DNA of 64,000 bases from Cercis canadensis (GCA_003255065.1 QAOA01003578.1:34749-98748), one strand, 5' to 3'; counted from the first letter of the stretch, positions 35,664 to 48,620 are shown. A program made the numbers and translations. Notes: generated from the sequence alone by a model not told the origin.

Positions 35664-37947
35664 CTACTTGCATGTGGTAACCAGAACTTTTCTAGGAGGA
35701 AGGGAAGGCCTTCTACCATGAAGCAAAGCATAGTTGTCAAGGAAGAGAACATCTCCCTTCTCCCATTTGAACTGTATGCTTTCTTCTTCAATAATCTCTT
35801 CACACCTTTTCACTACATTGCCTGGAATCTCAGTTCCATCTGCCATCATGGCCGAGCTAAGCTCCTTCCCATGCATGCCCACTAGTGTGTTAAACCACAT
35901 TCGTCTTCCTTTCCTTCCATCAAACACCTTCGTTAAAGGTCTTGGTCCTAATATTGTCTTCACCCCACCATTAGCTAGCCACTCCATGTCCATCCCTAGA
36001 GCTTTGGCCCTGAACCAAGTTGTTCAAAACATATAAGGTTACAAGTGCCAAGCTACAAATGATGATACATAGATTTTCACTATGTTCTTTCTATATATGC
36101 ATAAGACAATAGCATTAGACACATTTAGGGTGAGCTTGGTAAGGAAGGTGGAAACTAGAGACGCGAGTGAAATCGAAAAGATTGATTTTTACCCCTTGGT
36201 ACTTGGTAGAGAGGGTGAAAAACAAATGTAAGGTGTTTAAAATTTTTAGAGTTCATTTCCAAGTAAGTGCCTGCCATATCATGCACTAAAATATCCTTTG
36301 GCATTATGTGGTTATTCCGTTTATATATGTGGCTATTCATTTTACATGTGTAATTATTCTGTTTATATTTGAACATGATAACTAAGCATATAAATAGAAT
36401 AATCACATAATATCAATGAATTTTTTGATCATTTTTTACGATGTAACAAACACCTGCTTGAAGATTTATCTTTTTCACACTTCATGGTATTTTGTTCTAA
36501 ATTTTAGAACTTCAGAATAATCCTCTCAAACTTTTAATCATCTCTCATGTTTTCTTCTGCCAAGAAAATGTAAATTAATCTGCATTCCAAAATTTTCACC
36601 TTCCCATTTTCATATATACCTAGCACACCTTTAATGACCTTTATTGGCACTTGCTGAGAAGGACCACAAGCACTGATAGTAGTATGCAGGCGTTTAAAGG
36701 TTAAAAGTACCTTTTTTCGGCTTCTTTTTTATCTGAGGTTCCAAAAGCATCTTCCCACCCTCTACCTCTCATTGAGGATGTATCATCATTACTGAGAGCT
36801 GTGAAAGAGTACTTCAACCCCTTCTCTTCCATTTCGCTAACTGCTTCAGGGAACTCTTCCAGCATCCTTTCTGTCACTTTGAAGCTTGGAACAAAAGGGG
36901 TCTGTCCACCTTCAGGGGGAGGTATCTCACAAAAGAGTATCACCTTCTTGGGATATTCCTTAATCTGGTTTTTTAAACACTCATTTGAAAACACAGCATT
37001 AGAAAGAAAAAATTAAGCAAGATATAATTGGTCAAGTCTTGCTTAGAAATTCCAAATGAAACTATTCTCTTGAATATTCTGAATAGAGATGCAAGAGAGG
37101 TTAGATGCTTGGTTAGTTTATGACCGAATTTATACCTGGTCAATAACATTACATCATCACTTTAAAACAAATTAGCAAATATGACATATTGATTATTAAT
37201 TTTCTGCATGGTTGACTTAAAATTAATAGTTAATTTCTTGTGAGCTCATATTGATGCTGACTTTGTTGCTTCAAGGCCAATTGGGCATCATCACAAGAAG
37301 GATCAAACAAATTGATGCTCAGTTAGTCATCTCAGAAATTGAACAAAGAAATAGTATTTGTTAAATGAATCATTCATGAGTATCTCAAATGCGTGACAAC
37401 TTTACAATGCAAATTGAACTTGCTTCATGTTCCTTTCTGTTTTGAGATGAATTAGAGATAGTTCTACAGCAGCTAAGCATAGAAAATAAAATTTGAAGGC
37501 TTATGATCCTTTAAAACAGGGCTAGCTCTCTTTGTTAGGAAACTAACGAGTGAGAAAGCATGAGGAGTGACTTAAACTTACCAAAACCATTTCATGGTGA
37601 TAGTATATGAACTCTGAGAGAGGTCCTTCATTGGCAGTCCATACTCTTTTGTGAATATGTGTGCGTGGTGCTGGTCCAACATAACGAATATCTTCCCATC
37701 CAAAGGTTTCAACTATTTCATTGAAATCCTCAGCATTCTTGACATCGAAACCGCGAAGGAGAACAGCACTGTTCTTGATGATCATTTGATCAAACCAATC
37801 TTTGTTCTTCTCCAGAGCCAGCAGCAAGGATTCTATGTCATTCTTGTTAGGCTCTGCAGGTTGTAGCAGAAGTGGCATGGTTTCCCCATCCACTACTTTT
37901 TGGCCCTCACACTGTCCCTCCTTGAAGTCTTCACAAGAGAATCCCAT
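35664..37947 (-). CDS. Clavaminate synthase-like Fe(II)/2-oxoglutarate dioxygenase (TauD family)
   Basis: Three exons (37582-37947, 36711-36964, 35664-36009) close in phase to 321 residues. The plant protein At3g21360, whose structure is known, has about 330. The TauD fold is recognisable from NSAVLLRGFDV and the HxE pair of the iron-binding triad in YYHHEMVL (H117 and E119). Then come FCEIPPPEGGQTPF, WFNTLVGMHG, and FLDNYALLHGRR with the distal histidine (H304) and a likely 2-oxoglutarate-binding arginine (R314 in PPRKVLV). The triad looks complete, so the enzyme should be active. Its natural substrate is unknown in plants despite the clavaminate name. No targeting peptide is visible; cytosolic location is inferred. 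Intron 2 contains a MITE (36128-36630). At3g21360 is from memory. Confidence 0.93.
36128..36630. mobile_element. Tourist-like (PIF/Harbinger) MITE in intron 2 of the dioxygenase gene
   Basis: Terminal repeats GGGTGAGCTTGGTA (left) and AGGTGTGCTAGGTA (right, reverse complement) match at 11 of 14 positions. The element is flanked by TTA on both sides (36125-36127 and 36631-36633), the target preference of PIF/Harbinger. It is 503 bp, AT-rich and non-coding, and it lies wholly inside the intron, away from the splice sites. A related, eroded copy is at 26.46-26.70 kb. Confidence 0.75.
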
Positions 37948-38023
37948 TTTTCTTCCTCTCTGATATCAAATGTATGTGAGGTAAATGGTTTTGGTTATGC
38001 AGGTTTAGCTTCAATAGGCTTGC

Positions 38024-38032
38024 TTATATATA
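38024..38032 (-). promoter_or_regulatory. Probable TATA box of the dioxygenase gene
   Basis: The minus strand reads CTATATATAAG about 80 bp upstream of the start codon. The position suits a short leader. Confidence 0.5.
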
Positions 38033-40428
38033 GTGGTTGGGTTTGGTAATTACAATGCTATGAAGAAGATGGCTTTGTCATAAGCCTATAAAGATTCTCT
38101 TTTTGTTGTTTTGTGGTTGTTTTATGCTTTGCTTTGGAAATTCTAGCAAGTTTCTTAGTCTTCACAGATGGTAATTTCTCTAAGAGACAGGAGATAAAAC
38201 CGGCCTCTTTTTTCGGATTTAATTATGTAGCATAGTTATAGAACTGCTAAATGTCAAAAGTGATCTATAAAACATTTGGAAGACAAGAACAAAATTGAAG
38301 TACAAGCCAAAAGAGTTGACATCATCAACTACAATCCCAAAGCTTCTAGCAAGTTTTACAAGACAAGTTGTCTTGTGATTTACCTAAACATTGTCAAGGA
38401 AACTAATATATACAAAGCTATGAACTGTACTTAGTTTGCCATTAGCAGCAATCTTAAAACATCTTTTTCACTTGTTATTACTTTGAATTTTGCAAGCAGC
38501 AAGTAGTGATGCAGAATCAGATGAAATTTCCTCTTGTAACAAGGAAGAGACAATTTTGACCCTCCCCAACATACATATTACATAATGGCTAGAATTTATT
38601 AATTCCCCCCTCCCCCCTGTGTTTTTTTTTTCTTTTTGACCCTTACACACAATGATTTAATTGTTTGATCTTTAGACTGCTAAATCTGACTAAATCTTAT
38701 ATAAATGAATCTATGTAATATGACAATCTTCATTAGTCACCGTTGAAGAACCTTAAAAATTATTTAAGGATAAGGATGTCATTGTCCTTAATCTTCAGTA
38801 ATAATTACCCATTTGTAGCATTTTCTTGTCTATTCAGTTTTGTATATATGTAGAATTCAGCTGCCACTATTGCCAAGTCTTCCAATTCACAAAATACCTT
38901 GATTACCATGAATTTTAACAATAATAACTGCCACTATTAGGTCATTTTAAGCCCCATTGATATAAGACATTTGTCATGCTAATAATAAGGGTTTAACCAG
39001 CAAGTTTCACAGAGGTTTTGACTTTATATGTGTTTTTTTTTTTGGCTTGGAGGCTGCTGTATGTATTCATATGGAAGTGTTTGACATTTAGTCAGTTGCT
39101 CAAAGCCAGAAGCATAAGACAACTGAAATGCCACTGCCACAACAATTCATGTTGCTGCAATTTTGATTTTAATTGAACTCTTAACATTCTGTTAAACTCA
39201 GATTTTACTAATGTGAAGTTACTCATGCAAGCAAGGATTAGGCTTATTACAGTCCAATATGCAGCCTCCTTTTGTGGAAGCCACAGCAAATAAAAAAAGG
39301 TATGAAGCTTCTTTGTTTGATCTAGTAAAAAGGAAATGTAAGTCTAGTAGCATGTAAGAGTCTTGAGTTGAACTTGTCATTCCCATTTATACTATAGTAA
39401 AGTTTTAATCAGGCATATGTTTTGACAAATTTACTTAATCAGAATCTCAAAGTTTCAAAATAACTGGTTCAAAAATCTCTCAAAAGGGTTGAGGTATCAT
39501 ATTTGAATCCCTCACTAAAAAATTTCGCTCTATCTATTCAATAAAAAATAATCTTCAAAATTGCATACAAGTCTCTGTTTCATTGTATTTTGCTTTACAC
39601 AATCTTCATCACTTATTGCAGGCAATACTTTTGTATTCTCCTTTGCCAAAAAATACCCAAAATATAGAAATGCTTATTAGTTTGACCCATCATCTGAAGG
39701 AACCTTTTCTTAATTCTGAATTAATTATAACCTAATTATTTGTTGAGTTGCTCTCCTTCCCATTATTTTATTAACAAACTTTGAATTAAAGCGCTATGCA
39801 TTATTTGTTATAGTTAGAAACGGGATTATACAAAGCAAAACCAAAACCATCCATTAAAGCAGCATTGGATTTATAAATTGAACAACTTTTAACTTGTTTC
39901 TCAGTAAATACACTGTAATTGCACTTAGATTTCAGTAAAAATAGTATTGTATTTAAACTCAAATATAGGTACTTGAGACTAGTAATAGACATATTATGTG
40001 GATTTGCTTTTAATATACGTCACCCTCTATTATTCTGCCACCAACACCAACTTGTGTAACGTTCATTAATTAATCAATACAAAAAAGTAATGCGAGTTAA
40101 ACTCTTTGATTATGTAGGGTTAGAGTTACTTATTTTAGGAAGAGAAAATTATTGTTGGACACGTGTCATGCAAATAGTTTTAAAATAATCCTTTGGTGTC
40201 TAAAAAATTAGCCACAAACACAATTTGCACACATTTTTAGTTATTTATTTATAGTTATAAGGAAGCATCCAAGATATCCCAATAAAGTATCTCTCCCTAT
40301 CTGTTTTAGTAGGGTAGCATGGTGGATCTAAAGCTCAGTTGTCGGTAGCTCTCTCAGTACAGACACTCAGACTGAGAGTGAGACTAGTGCCCCATCACCA
40401 AAAGAGAAGCAGCAAAAATTTACTAGCT
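38033..40428. other. Intergenic stretch between divergent dioxygenase and cytochrome b561 genes
   Basis: The two genes are divergently transcribed, about 2.5 kb apart, so both promoters lie here. A sequence at 39.43-39.56 kb (GGGTTGAGGTATCATATTTG, then AATCCCTC) resembles an internal pol III B box and could be an old SINE, but this is weak. No gene was recognised. Confidence 0.45.
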
Positions 40429-42731
40429 ATGGCCGCTGCCTCTTCTTCCTCACTATTCCCTCTCCTCTTGTTTGCAAGAATTTCAGGGCTCGCAATAGCA
40501 CTTCTAGTCCTCTTCTGGGCTCTTGCCTTCAAGTCTAGCTTCCTCTCTCACTCCCTTTCCCAACAAGACCTCATTTATGCAGTAACTTACTATGCTCTCT
40601 CTTTCTGCATTTCCTTTTACAGTGAGTGATTCTAAAGTTTGCATTTTCAAAAGAGCTAAAGATTGTTTCTTTTCCCAATTCCAACAGGCTCTTCATCCTC
40701 TGTTTATGGTAATTGGCTTTATTCTCATAAGTGGAGAAGGTACTACTGCTGAGACACTCAGAAATAGAGTCATTTTGAGTGAGCATAATGGCATTAATGA
40801 ATTGATTAAGGGTGCTTTTTGTTTCCGCTTAATTTGCAGCAATTTTGGTGCATAGATGGTTGGGAGGATCAACGAGCTTCAAGAAATCTGTGCATTTGTG
40901 CCTTCAAGGAGTGGCTTTGGCTTCTGGGGTTTTTGGGATTTGGACTAAATTCCATGGCAAAGATGGGATTGTGGCCAATTTCTATAGCCTACATTCATGG
41001 ATGGGTTTGATTTGTGTCTTCCTCTTTGGAGCTCAGGTTTGTGCCCTTTTACTCTTCTTCTCAAATTCCATTCCTTTTTTGGTTTTAGTTCATAATTGCT
41101 TGTTTCCCGAGAAAATAATAAATGCAGTCTGGGTGGTCCATTCGAAAAGCAACCAAGCCACTTCATTTCTTTAATCCTTGTGATAACGTGTAAGAAAGGT
41201 ACTTCATCATAAAATTGTGTTATTAATATGTCCATTCTGGATAACACAATAATTAAGAAGAAGAACACGCATGTACTTCTTTAGAGGAAACATATCGGGC
41301 CCATCATTGTCAATCTATATTGTCATGAATTGGATTACATTCCTCAATTGGGCCGGAGAAAAGCCCAATTTGGTTTTGGGAAAAGCCAGCATAGAAAGTT
41401 TAGAACATTTCTTTCTACATTTTAGGATTTTAGGGGGTAAAAATAAAGAAAGATTTGTAAATTTAACTTTCTTCCCTAATTTTTTATTGCTTTTTTTTTT
41501 TTTTTTTAGTAACCCAATAACTTGGTTTGATATCACTCTTTGGATGAAGTCAAAATTATTAAACATGGGGTGAGTCATTCTTATTTCAAGGGTCCCATTG
41601 TTAATGCATCTATAGCTGTAGCTTTTTGTGCAGGAACGCTTTGAGAACCTCTTATTTTGTCAAAGGGAGGTTCCAAACACAAGACCCTCTTCTTGTGGAG
41701 GAAGCCTTTTTTTTTTTTTAGTAACCCAATAATTTGGTTTGATATCACTCTTTGGATGGAGTCAAAATTATTAAACATGGGGTGAGTCATTCTTATTTCA
41801 AAGGTCTCATTGTCAATGTATCTATAGCTGTAGCTTTTTGTGCAAGAACGCTTTGAGAACCTCTCATTTTGTCAAAGGGAGGTTTCAAACACAAGACTCT
41901 CTCCTTGTGGAGGAAACCTTGTAGCTATCTGGTCTACAGCCCAAATGACTTCCTAATTTCATTCCTACCAACATCATTCCCTTCATTTTCATCCTTTTCA
42001 AATAGAGCATAAAGGGTTATTTGTAATTTACCCTATAAATTAAGATTGATAATCTGGTTGATAGTTGAGTTCTTGCATAAATTTTTTTCATCCCTCTCAA
42101 GTCTCAACATATGTTAGTGTGTGTTTGGCATTGGAGTAGGGTAGTAGCAGACGTGAGAAGACAATTTTGTAAGAAGCAACATGAAAATGCTTCCATGGCA
42201 CTGAGTAGGCATACAATTCTTTACGCTTCCAATTTGTGAGGATGGAATTCACATTGCTTGCTTGTAACACTAACACATGCTATTTTGTGTTGATAATTTC
42301 TTCAAATGTATCCTATTTGATATCCAAAATAACAAAACTTTAGTCAAGCATTTGTATACAAGTGTATTTGATGTGCTTGAATTTGCTGTACCCATGGCCA
42401 TATGCAGTGGTTGATTGGTTTTTTGAACTTCTGGCACCGCGGTGAGGTACGGACGGTGAGGATAAGGATCTTACCATGGCATGTATTCCTTGGTCTATAC
42501 ACATATGCTTTGGCAGTGGCAACAGCAGAAACTGGACTGCTAGAGAAGTTGACATTCTTACAAACAAAGAGAAACGTTTCCAAACACAGTGCTGAGTCTA
42601 TGCTTGTCAATTCCTTGGGTTTGGGTCTTGCACTTCTCAGTGGTATTGTTATAATGGCTGCTGTTTCGCCTAAGTACCAATCCCTTCAAACCAAACTCAT
42701 GTACTCAGACACCAAGTTCTTGTCTTCTTAA
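40429..42731 (+). CDS. Cytochrome b561 family transmembrane electron-transfer protein
   Basis: Four exons (40429-40581, 40688-40739, 40840-41036, 42408-42731) close to 241 residues. Six membrane segments are predicted. The four haem-ligand histidines of the family stand at H54 (LHPLFMVIGF), H87 (KKSVHLCLQG), H120 (YSLHSWMGL) and H159 (LPWHVFLGLY), spaced so that two haems sit near opposite membrane faces. Such proteins pass electrons from ascorbate across the tonoplast, plasma membrane or other endomembranes to monodehydroascorbate or ferric chelates. The sequence most resembles Arabidopsis At1g26100 (from memory; ascorbate ferrireductase class) with its GVFGIWTKFHG and LNFWHRGEVRT signatures. 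The start used is the ATG before AAASSSSLFPLLLF, because the family begins its first membrane helix there. Intron 3 (1.37 kb) holds a dimeric SINE. Confidence 0.95.
41491..41948 (-). mobile_element. Dimeric tRNA-type SINE in intron 3 of cytochrome b561
   Basis: Two near-identical units lie head-to-tail on the minus strand, each ending in an A tail (poly-T on the plus strand at 41491-41507 and 41707-41719). Only the upstream unit (right, to 41948) is complete; the second lacks about 30 bp of the 5' end. The unit has a B-box-like TGTTTGAAACC near its 5' part, as in SINEs made from tRNA. The pair is bounded by CTTCCCTAATTTTTTATTGC (41471-41490) and CTTCCTAATTTCATTCC (41949-41965), which look like one decayed target duplication. 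A related, older copy lies at about 61.06-61.25 kb. Confidence 0.65.
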
Positions 42732-43837
42732 TAAAATGGATTCTGCACCTCATATCTTTACCTCTCACACTTGCTCTACATCCATGCATTTGTATTCCAT
42801 GTATATGCTACATTCTTTTCTTTTTTCTTTCATTTGAGTTAGGTGAGGAGAAAAGTGAATTTTGAAGGAGATGAGAGTGTAAGGAACAAATTGACAGATT
42901 GCAATCCTATCATTCCAATTCCCTTCTCTTTAAAATGTTACTCTCTCTTAATTTGAACTTCTCTCTATTTTTTTTTTGAAGTTATATTTTTTTTTTAGTT
43001 ATGTTTAATTTCTAGGATCAAATAAAGATAAATGTACAAATGTAATTAACTTTTTAGAACATATAAAAAACACATATCTATCAAACTAGTGTAATAATAA
43101 TAAAACTTTAAAGGAATATCTTAAACTTTTTGAGTCCTATATAAAAAATTGGAAATTTCTTAGATATTTTGTTGTATGTCATATTACATAAGAATAACTA
43201 ATGTGTAAATGATATGTGTACAAATTAACTGTTTTTAAGTTTGTTTGAAAAAATAAGATAAATAAATTTTATATCAAATAAAATATAAAAATTATATATA
43301 CTTGTCACGTCAACGTAGTATGACATATACATATAATATCAGAAAATCTCCAAAATTTTTTTTATGATATTATTATGTGGTATAAATTAATACTGAAACT
43401 ATTCTTGTTACACTAACATAATTAGCAATAATCAATTTAGAAGAAAACATTCATAGTTTTTTTTAATAAAAACATATCTCCAAAAAAAAATGTTTGAATA
43501 TATAATTTAAAATTTTTAACTTTCAAAGAATTTAAAGAGAGATGTATTTCCAAATTTTATGTTTTTTTTTTTGTCTCTTTTTAATTTTGGAAATAAGAAG
43601 AAAAAAGAAAGTGCCAAACCAAAACAAGGAGATGAAAGAGAGAGGCCAAATAAAATAAATGGCAAACATAACCTTCTGTGGTTGGTTACTTGGTTAGCCT
43701 ACAGTTTCCTCCATCAGTCATTCCTAAGTAACTCTGCAACAAAGTTCCAGGAAGAGAATCCCTCCATGTCTGAACTCTGATCGCATCTTCCATCACCCAC
43801 ACGCTAAACCCTAACCCTAATTCCAATTTTGAAGAAA
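42732..43837. other. Intergenic stretch before the SLH-domain gene
   Basis: 3' region of cytochrome b561 and promoter of the SLH-domain gene. It is AT-rich, with no gene or element recognised. The plus-strand frame at 43559-43780 is in the probable promoter or leader and has no family similarity. Confidence 0.5.
43806..43820 (+). promoter_or_regulatory. Telo-box run (AAACCCTAACCCTAA) next to the SLH-protein start
   Basis: Two telomere-type units lie 18-32 bp before the ATG, within the probable 5' leader. In plants such boxes near transcription starts are linked with expression in dividing cells and can bind telobox factors that recruit Polycomb. Confidence 0.5.
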
Positions 43838-46800
43838 ATGTGCTCTGCTACTTCATCCCCTTCCTTCCTCTTCCTTCCCTCCAAGACCCCCTCCCTTTTA
43901 CACCGCAGTAACATCTCCATTTTCAACTCTCCAAGCCCATTCTTCTGCTACCTCCGACCCACACTTCCCAGACATCATCTCTCCGTTTCCCTCTCAGAGA
44001 GGGATTTTGAGCTCTCATGGGTTTCTCCGAACCAGAATCCAGCCGACGATTGTGGTGGCTGGGCCATTGTTGAGTACCCGGTGGTTCAGCACAAGAAGAA
44101 GAGAGGTATGTGGTGAATTTTTCTTGGTTGAATCAAAGTTTAGTTTTTGATTGCTATTACAAGTATGGATTTTGATAATTGGGTTTTACTTTAACTTCTT
44201 TGCAGCATTTCCTTCATACTTGATAGTGGGCATTGGTACATCACTGGCTGTTCTGGTTGCTGTCATTGCTAACTTCTCACTGTCGAGGAAAGGTCAGCTA
44301 TAATGGGTAGTTTAGGGTTACATTAATCTTTCTGTTGACCTTGAATGTGCAAATTGACTTTTGAATGAGCAATTTCTAGTAAAAAAGATGGGCAACAATT
44401 TGAGTTCATTGTTGTATTGGTCATTAAGGGTACTAGTTTTTACGTAGTTGAATGTAAGATTGTAGATGCTGAAATGCTGCTTAAGTATAGTGCTTGGTAT
44501 TATGCAGGTTTTAAGATTCAATTTGGAGGTCCATTGCAAGTTTTGCATGGAATATTAAGTCCTGTCAAAACTCAAGGTGATCAAAACAAAGCTGCAGAGC
44601 CTGACACATCTAATGGGAACAACTTGACCGAGGCAAACCAGGAGGTCATACCTGTTGCCATAACTGAAACTGTTACATCTGGTATATGATGGGTGCATTC
44701 TATGTTTTACTTTCTTTTGCGTGTGATGAACTTTATGAGCATCTCTAAGCATTGGTGGCAAAAAGTAGTTCGCTGAAGATTTTAGTGGTCCAATAATTTT
44801 GATTGGTCAATATTTTAATTAAGTTTTTTGGTGCCTTCATATTTTATGCGTAAGCATAAGTTGGAAATTTGCTATCTTCTATAAACCAAAGTTCTTTAGA
44901 TTTCTTTCTCATTTCTGTTTTTTTTCCTCTCTTCTCATCTAATGGGCAGCAATAGACAAGCCAGAACGTGTTATAATCCCTGTTGCTGTTGATTCTACAC
45001 AAGAAGAAGCTTTGTCAGTCTTGAAGAAACTGAAGGTTTGCTTCCAAAAGCATCATCTTTATGCATCAAAGAGAATAGCTGTTTCTCCCTAGCATTGAGT
45101 TTATAAGCTATATAACTACAAGATCACTGCTGTGTTTTTAACTGGACCAGGTGCAATGGGAAACCCTGAAGCAGTTGACCAGTAGGTTCAGTTGTGTCTC
45201 AAAACCATTTTAAGTAGAAATGGATCCAATTAGGGTAAAATCTGAAAGAGTGAAAAATCAGTCAAATATTGTCTTCTGACACTTTTATAAATGTGTGTTT
45301 AAAATGTTTATAAACATCAATCTCACAAATATAATAGATCTTGTAGTACTTTTAAATTTTTATTTATTAAAATATCTTTTAAAGTATTCAAAATATTTGC
45401 TAAAGCACATTTGTTTTAACAAAATATTATTTAATCATGATCTCTTATATTTTCTAATTGACATCTAAAGATTCTACACTTTCTCTCTCATCCATGTTTT
45501 GTTCAGCAAACTGGCTGTTGAAAAATCTGCTTCACTCAGCTTTTATTTTTTTTGGGTCACTATTTGCTGCTGATTTAGTTTTCAGTGGACGTATGCTTTT
45601 ATACTTTACTCAAAACAGCAAGTAGTGCCTGAGAGAAAGAGCGAAAGAAAATTGTTGATGTGGATTGCATATCAAATATCTATAGATTATATGGTTCAGT
45701 GATAAATGGTAAACTTTGAACTAGTTTACCTCTTGAACACTGACCTACTTTTGATTTACATCCATGGTTTCCTTTAGTTTGTACTGCTTCATTTGAATGT
45801 TTGCATGTTTTTTATTATGTCTCCTTGCATATCCATGTGTCCTAATTTGTAGCAAATAAAGTATACACTAGTGCTTGAAACACTGGGAGCAGTTCTTAGA
45901 ATGAATATCCTGATTTTTGTTGAGGTATACAGATAATTGAAGATGATGTGGAAGCTAATGAATTGTGCACCAGAAGGGAATATGCAAGATGGCTAGTTAA
46001 ATTGAATTCTTGTCTGGAAAGGTTCGCTCCTGATCTTTGCAAGTTGCACATATATTTCCTCTTGGAAAATATTTTCGAGCTGAAACATGTAGCTTTACAT
46101 GGCCTTTATTGAAAAAAATTGTTTGTCTTCTAGGAATCCAAAATACAAGATTCTTCCAATGGTATCACTTTCTGGGTCTGTAGTTACTGCATTTGATGAC
46201 ATCAGCTTTGACGACCCAGATTTTAGATCCATCCAAGGTAAAAGATGATGGACCTTTACTCCTAGCACAAAATATTCAGGTTTTTATGGGCTGAAATTTG
46301 AATAATTTCTTCTTGATTTGTGGGTAAAGCCCTAGCGGAGGCTGGTGTGATCCCCAGCAAATTATCTTGGAAGAGAAGTCCCAATTCTGGCTGGCCTGAG
46401 GGTCAAGAAAACATAAAGTTTTTTCCGGATAGGTAGATTTGTACTTTTCTCTCTTCTTCTCTTCTCAAATTTAATTTCGTTTGCTGAACCAAAGATATGT
46501 GCAGGTTCATTGCACGACAGGATCTAGTGGACTGGAGAGCTCAGTTTGAGTATGAATTTTCACCAGGAGTACTTGACCAGGTAACATGTTTTCAAAACAT
46601 GAAGTCTTTCTGGAATTAATTTAGAAAAAAAAACAACCTGATACTTCGTCAGTATGTCAGCTCTTAAAACCTGACTTGTTTACAGTCCAGATATCAAGTA
46701 AAAAAGTGAGCTTTATGGATGTGAAGGAGATTAGTTCTTATGTATCCCCGGTACTTTATGTGGACATGTTGGCCGGGGATAGGAGCATACTCAGAAAAGT

Positions 46801-48620
46801 TTTTGGTATGGCCTCTCAGGCTTTTCCCTTATGTGCTGATGTTAGATTTCTGTTTTTCTTTTTCTCGTTGACAATGACACATAAATAACCTGTCCGGCAT
46901 ATCACTTTTACTTGTATTATCTTATGTGGTATATATTTTCCTGTTTCTTGGAATTTGGATAATTGAGATCTATCATAGACAAGCAGAAATTGTTCATTTC
47001 ACCCACAGCTCATAATAAACTCCAGTTTAGGTTGTTTTAGAGTTTTACCTGTAATGAGAAAATAGGTTGTGAAGTGAGCTTTATTGATGCCAAATTAGAA
47101 TCAAATGAGGGGGACAAAATTTGAATTTCTGAAGACTTTTCAGAATACCATGTCATGATAATACCATTGCAAGCACACTAAGTGAATTAACTAGCAGTTA
47201 GGCTTGTCATAGTCTTTTCCTCAAGGTGAGGATTATTGGAATGTATCTAGGAATGCCACAATGAACAGATGACGAAGCTACTGTGAACTTACTGTTACAG
47301 GACAGAGCAGGCGGTTTCAGCCAAACAAACCTTCTACAAAAGCACAAGCAGCAGTGGCTCTAACAAGTGGTAGAATGACCGAGGCAATTTCTTCTGAATT
47401 GTCAAGAATAGATGCTGAGAATTCTGCCAGGCAAGCTGAGGCAGAGGAGATCAGGTCTGAGTTGCTTAGCAGAGGAGATATACAGAGATTTTGGTCTAAG
47501 AAGCTTGATGAAGAAAAAAAACGTGGCTCTGATGTAGATAAGCTTTATCTTGATGCAGTAAAGAATTTGGAAGAAGAGAAAATCAATCAAGACAAGATAT
47601 ATGCCGAGTATTTAAAAGAAAAGGCAGCAACAGATTGTCAGACACAGCTTCTACTCAGTTTAAAGAAAGAGGTTGATGAGATGTCAGACAAGCTAGCATC
47701 AGAGAGGGTCACGTATCTGGATGAAAAGAATATTGTACAGCAGTCACTCACAGATTTAGAGACCAAGCATGAAGAAATGCTTGACAGGAAGTCAACTCTG
47801 GAAGCTGAGAAAGAAGCTATTCAGATTCTTAGGTAAAATTATGATTTTATGTGCAGTATGTTTGCTCTTCTTTATGTTCAATCATACTTTAGTGTTTAGT
47901 GAGGTATAAGTGTGGTTATATTTGATTTATAATTTCCAAATTACAACTGCGACTTGTAATTTATATTGTTGCTCCATGTGTTACACAAGAGAATAAAAGC
48001 CAATTTTTCATGTATTCCTATATCTTATCAGTGCATGTTTGTCCGTTGAGTTATTTTTTAAAATGTTTCTTGTTGTGTACTGAGATTTGATTCAAGACAG
48101 TTGAAAGCTATGTATTCAGTTTGTGAACTGAATTATTATTTAGTCCATGAACTGTCAATTTGGTCATCTATTTTCATAAATGTAGTCCTTCTAGTGAGTT
48201 GTGATGGCCATTTCTTACCTGCCAGAAATTAGTTGATGTTACACGATTATTAATAGTTTTCTCAAACTGAACTAGAAGGAGATCTAGTTTTCTCAAACTT
48301 TTAGAGACTCTGCTTCTTGCTATTTCTTTCTTCCTCTAGCATGTGATATTTATGATATACATAATTGTCCAGACTTCTAGCTACAGGAAATCTATTGTAT
48401 ATTGGAATCAATTGTGTTTCTTACAACACAAACTATTGGCAATTGCTGAGCTAGTAAGTCATGCTAGAAATTGTAGTTGTATTTGGAGTCAAGTGTGAAT
48501 GTCTAATGAAGGGAGCAATTATGCAGGTCTTGGGTGGAAGATGAGGCAAGAAAAAGCCAAGCCCGCGCAGCCGTTCTTGAGGAGGTAGGGCGAAGATGGA
48601 GATGGGAAAACCAAGCTTAA
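43838..48620 (+). CDS. Plastid SLH-domain membrane protein with coiled coil, function unknown
   Basis: Eleven exons: 43838-44105, 44206-44292, 44508-44681, 44950-45035, 45933-46021, 46134-46237, 46330-46432, 46505-46580, 46691-46805, 47301-47832 and 48527-48620. They close to 575 residues. The N terminus is Ser/Pro-rich and Arg-containing without early acidic residues, like a chloroplast transit peptide. A single membrane helix follows (about residues 94-114, YLIVGIGTSLAVLVAVIANF). Next is an S-layer-homology-like module (about 215-280, TRREYARWLVKLNSCLERNP, then FDDISFDDPDFRSIQALAEAG) and a second SLH-like part. A long coiled coil (about 385-560) ends in EEVGRRWRWENQA. The start ATG lies after AAGAAA; the upstream in-frame codon is TTG, not used. 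It matches the family of At3g25680 (from memory), the direct neighbour of CHUP1 in Arabidopsis too. In cyanobacteria SLH modules bind wall polymers; in plants the role is unknown. Confidence 0.9.

Noticed and set aside
39430-39560. Possible SINE with B-box-like GGTTGAGGTATCATATTTGA
   Set aside because: No A box, tail or target duplication could be read, so it is mentioned only as a weak hint.
46691-46805. Alternative acceptor at TTTACAG six bases upstream of the chosen SLH exon 9 start
   Set aside because: It would not give the frame that continues as ISSKKVSFMDVKE; the CCAG site at 46690 does.
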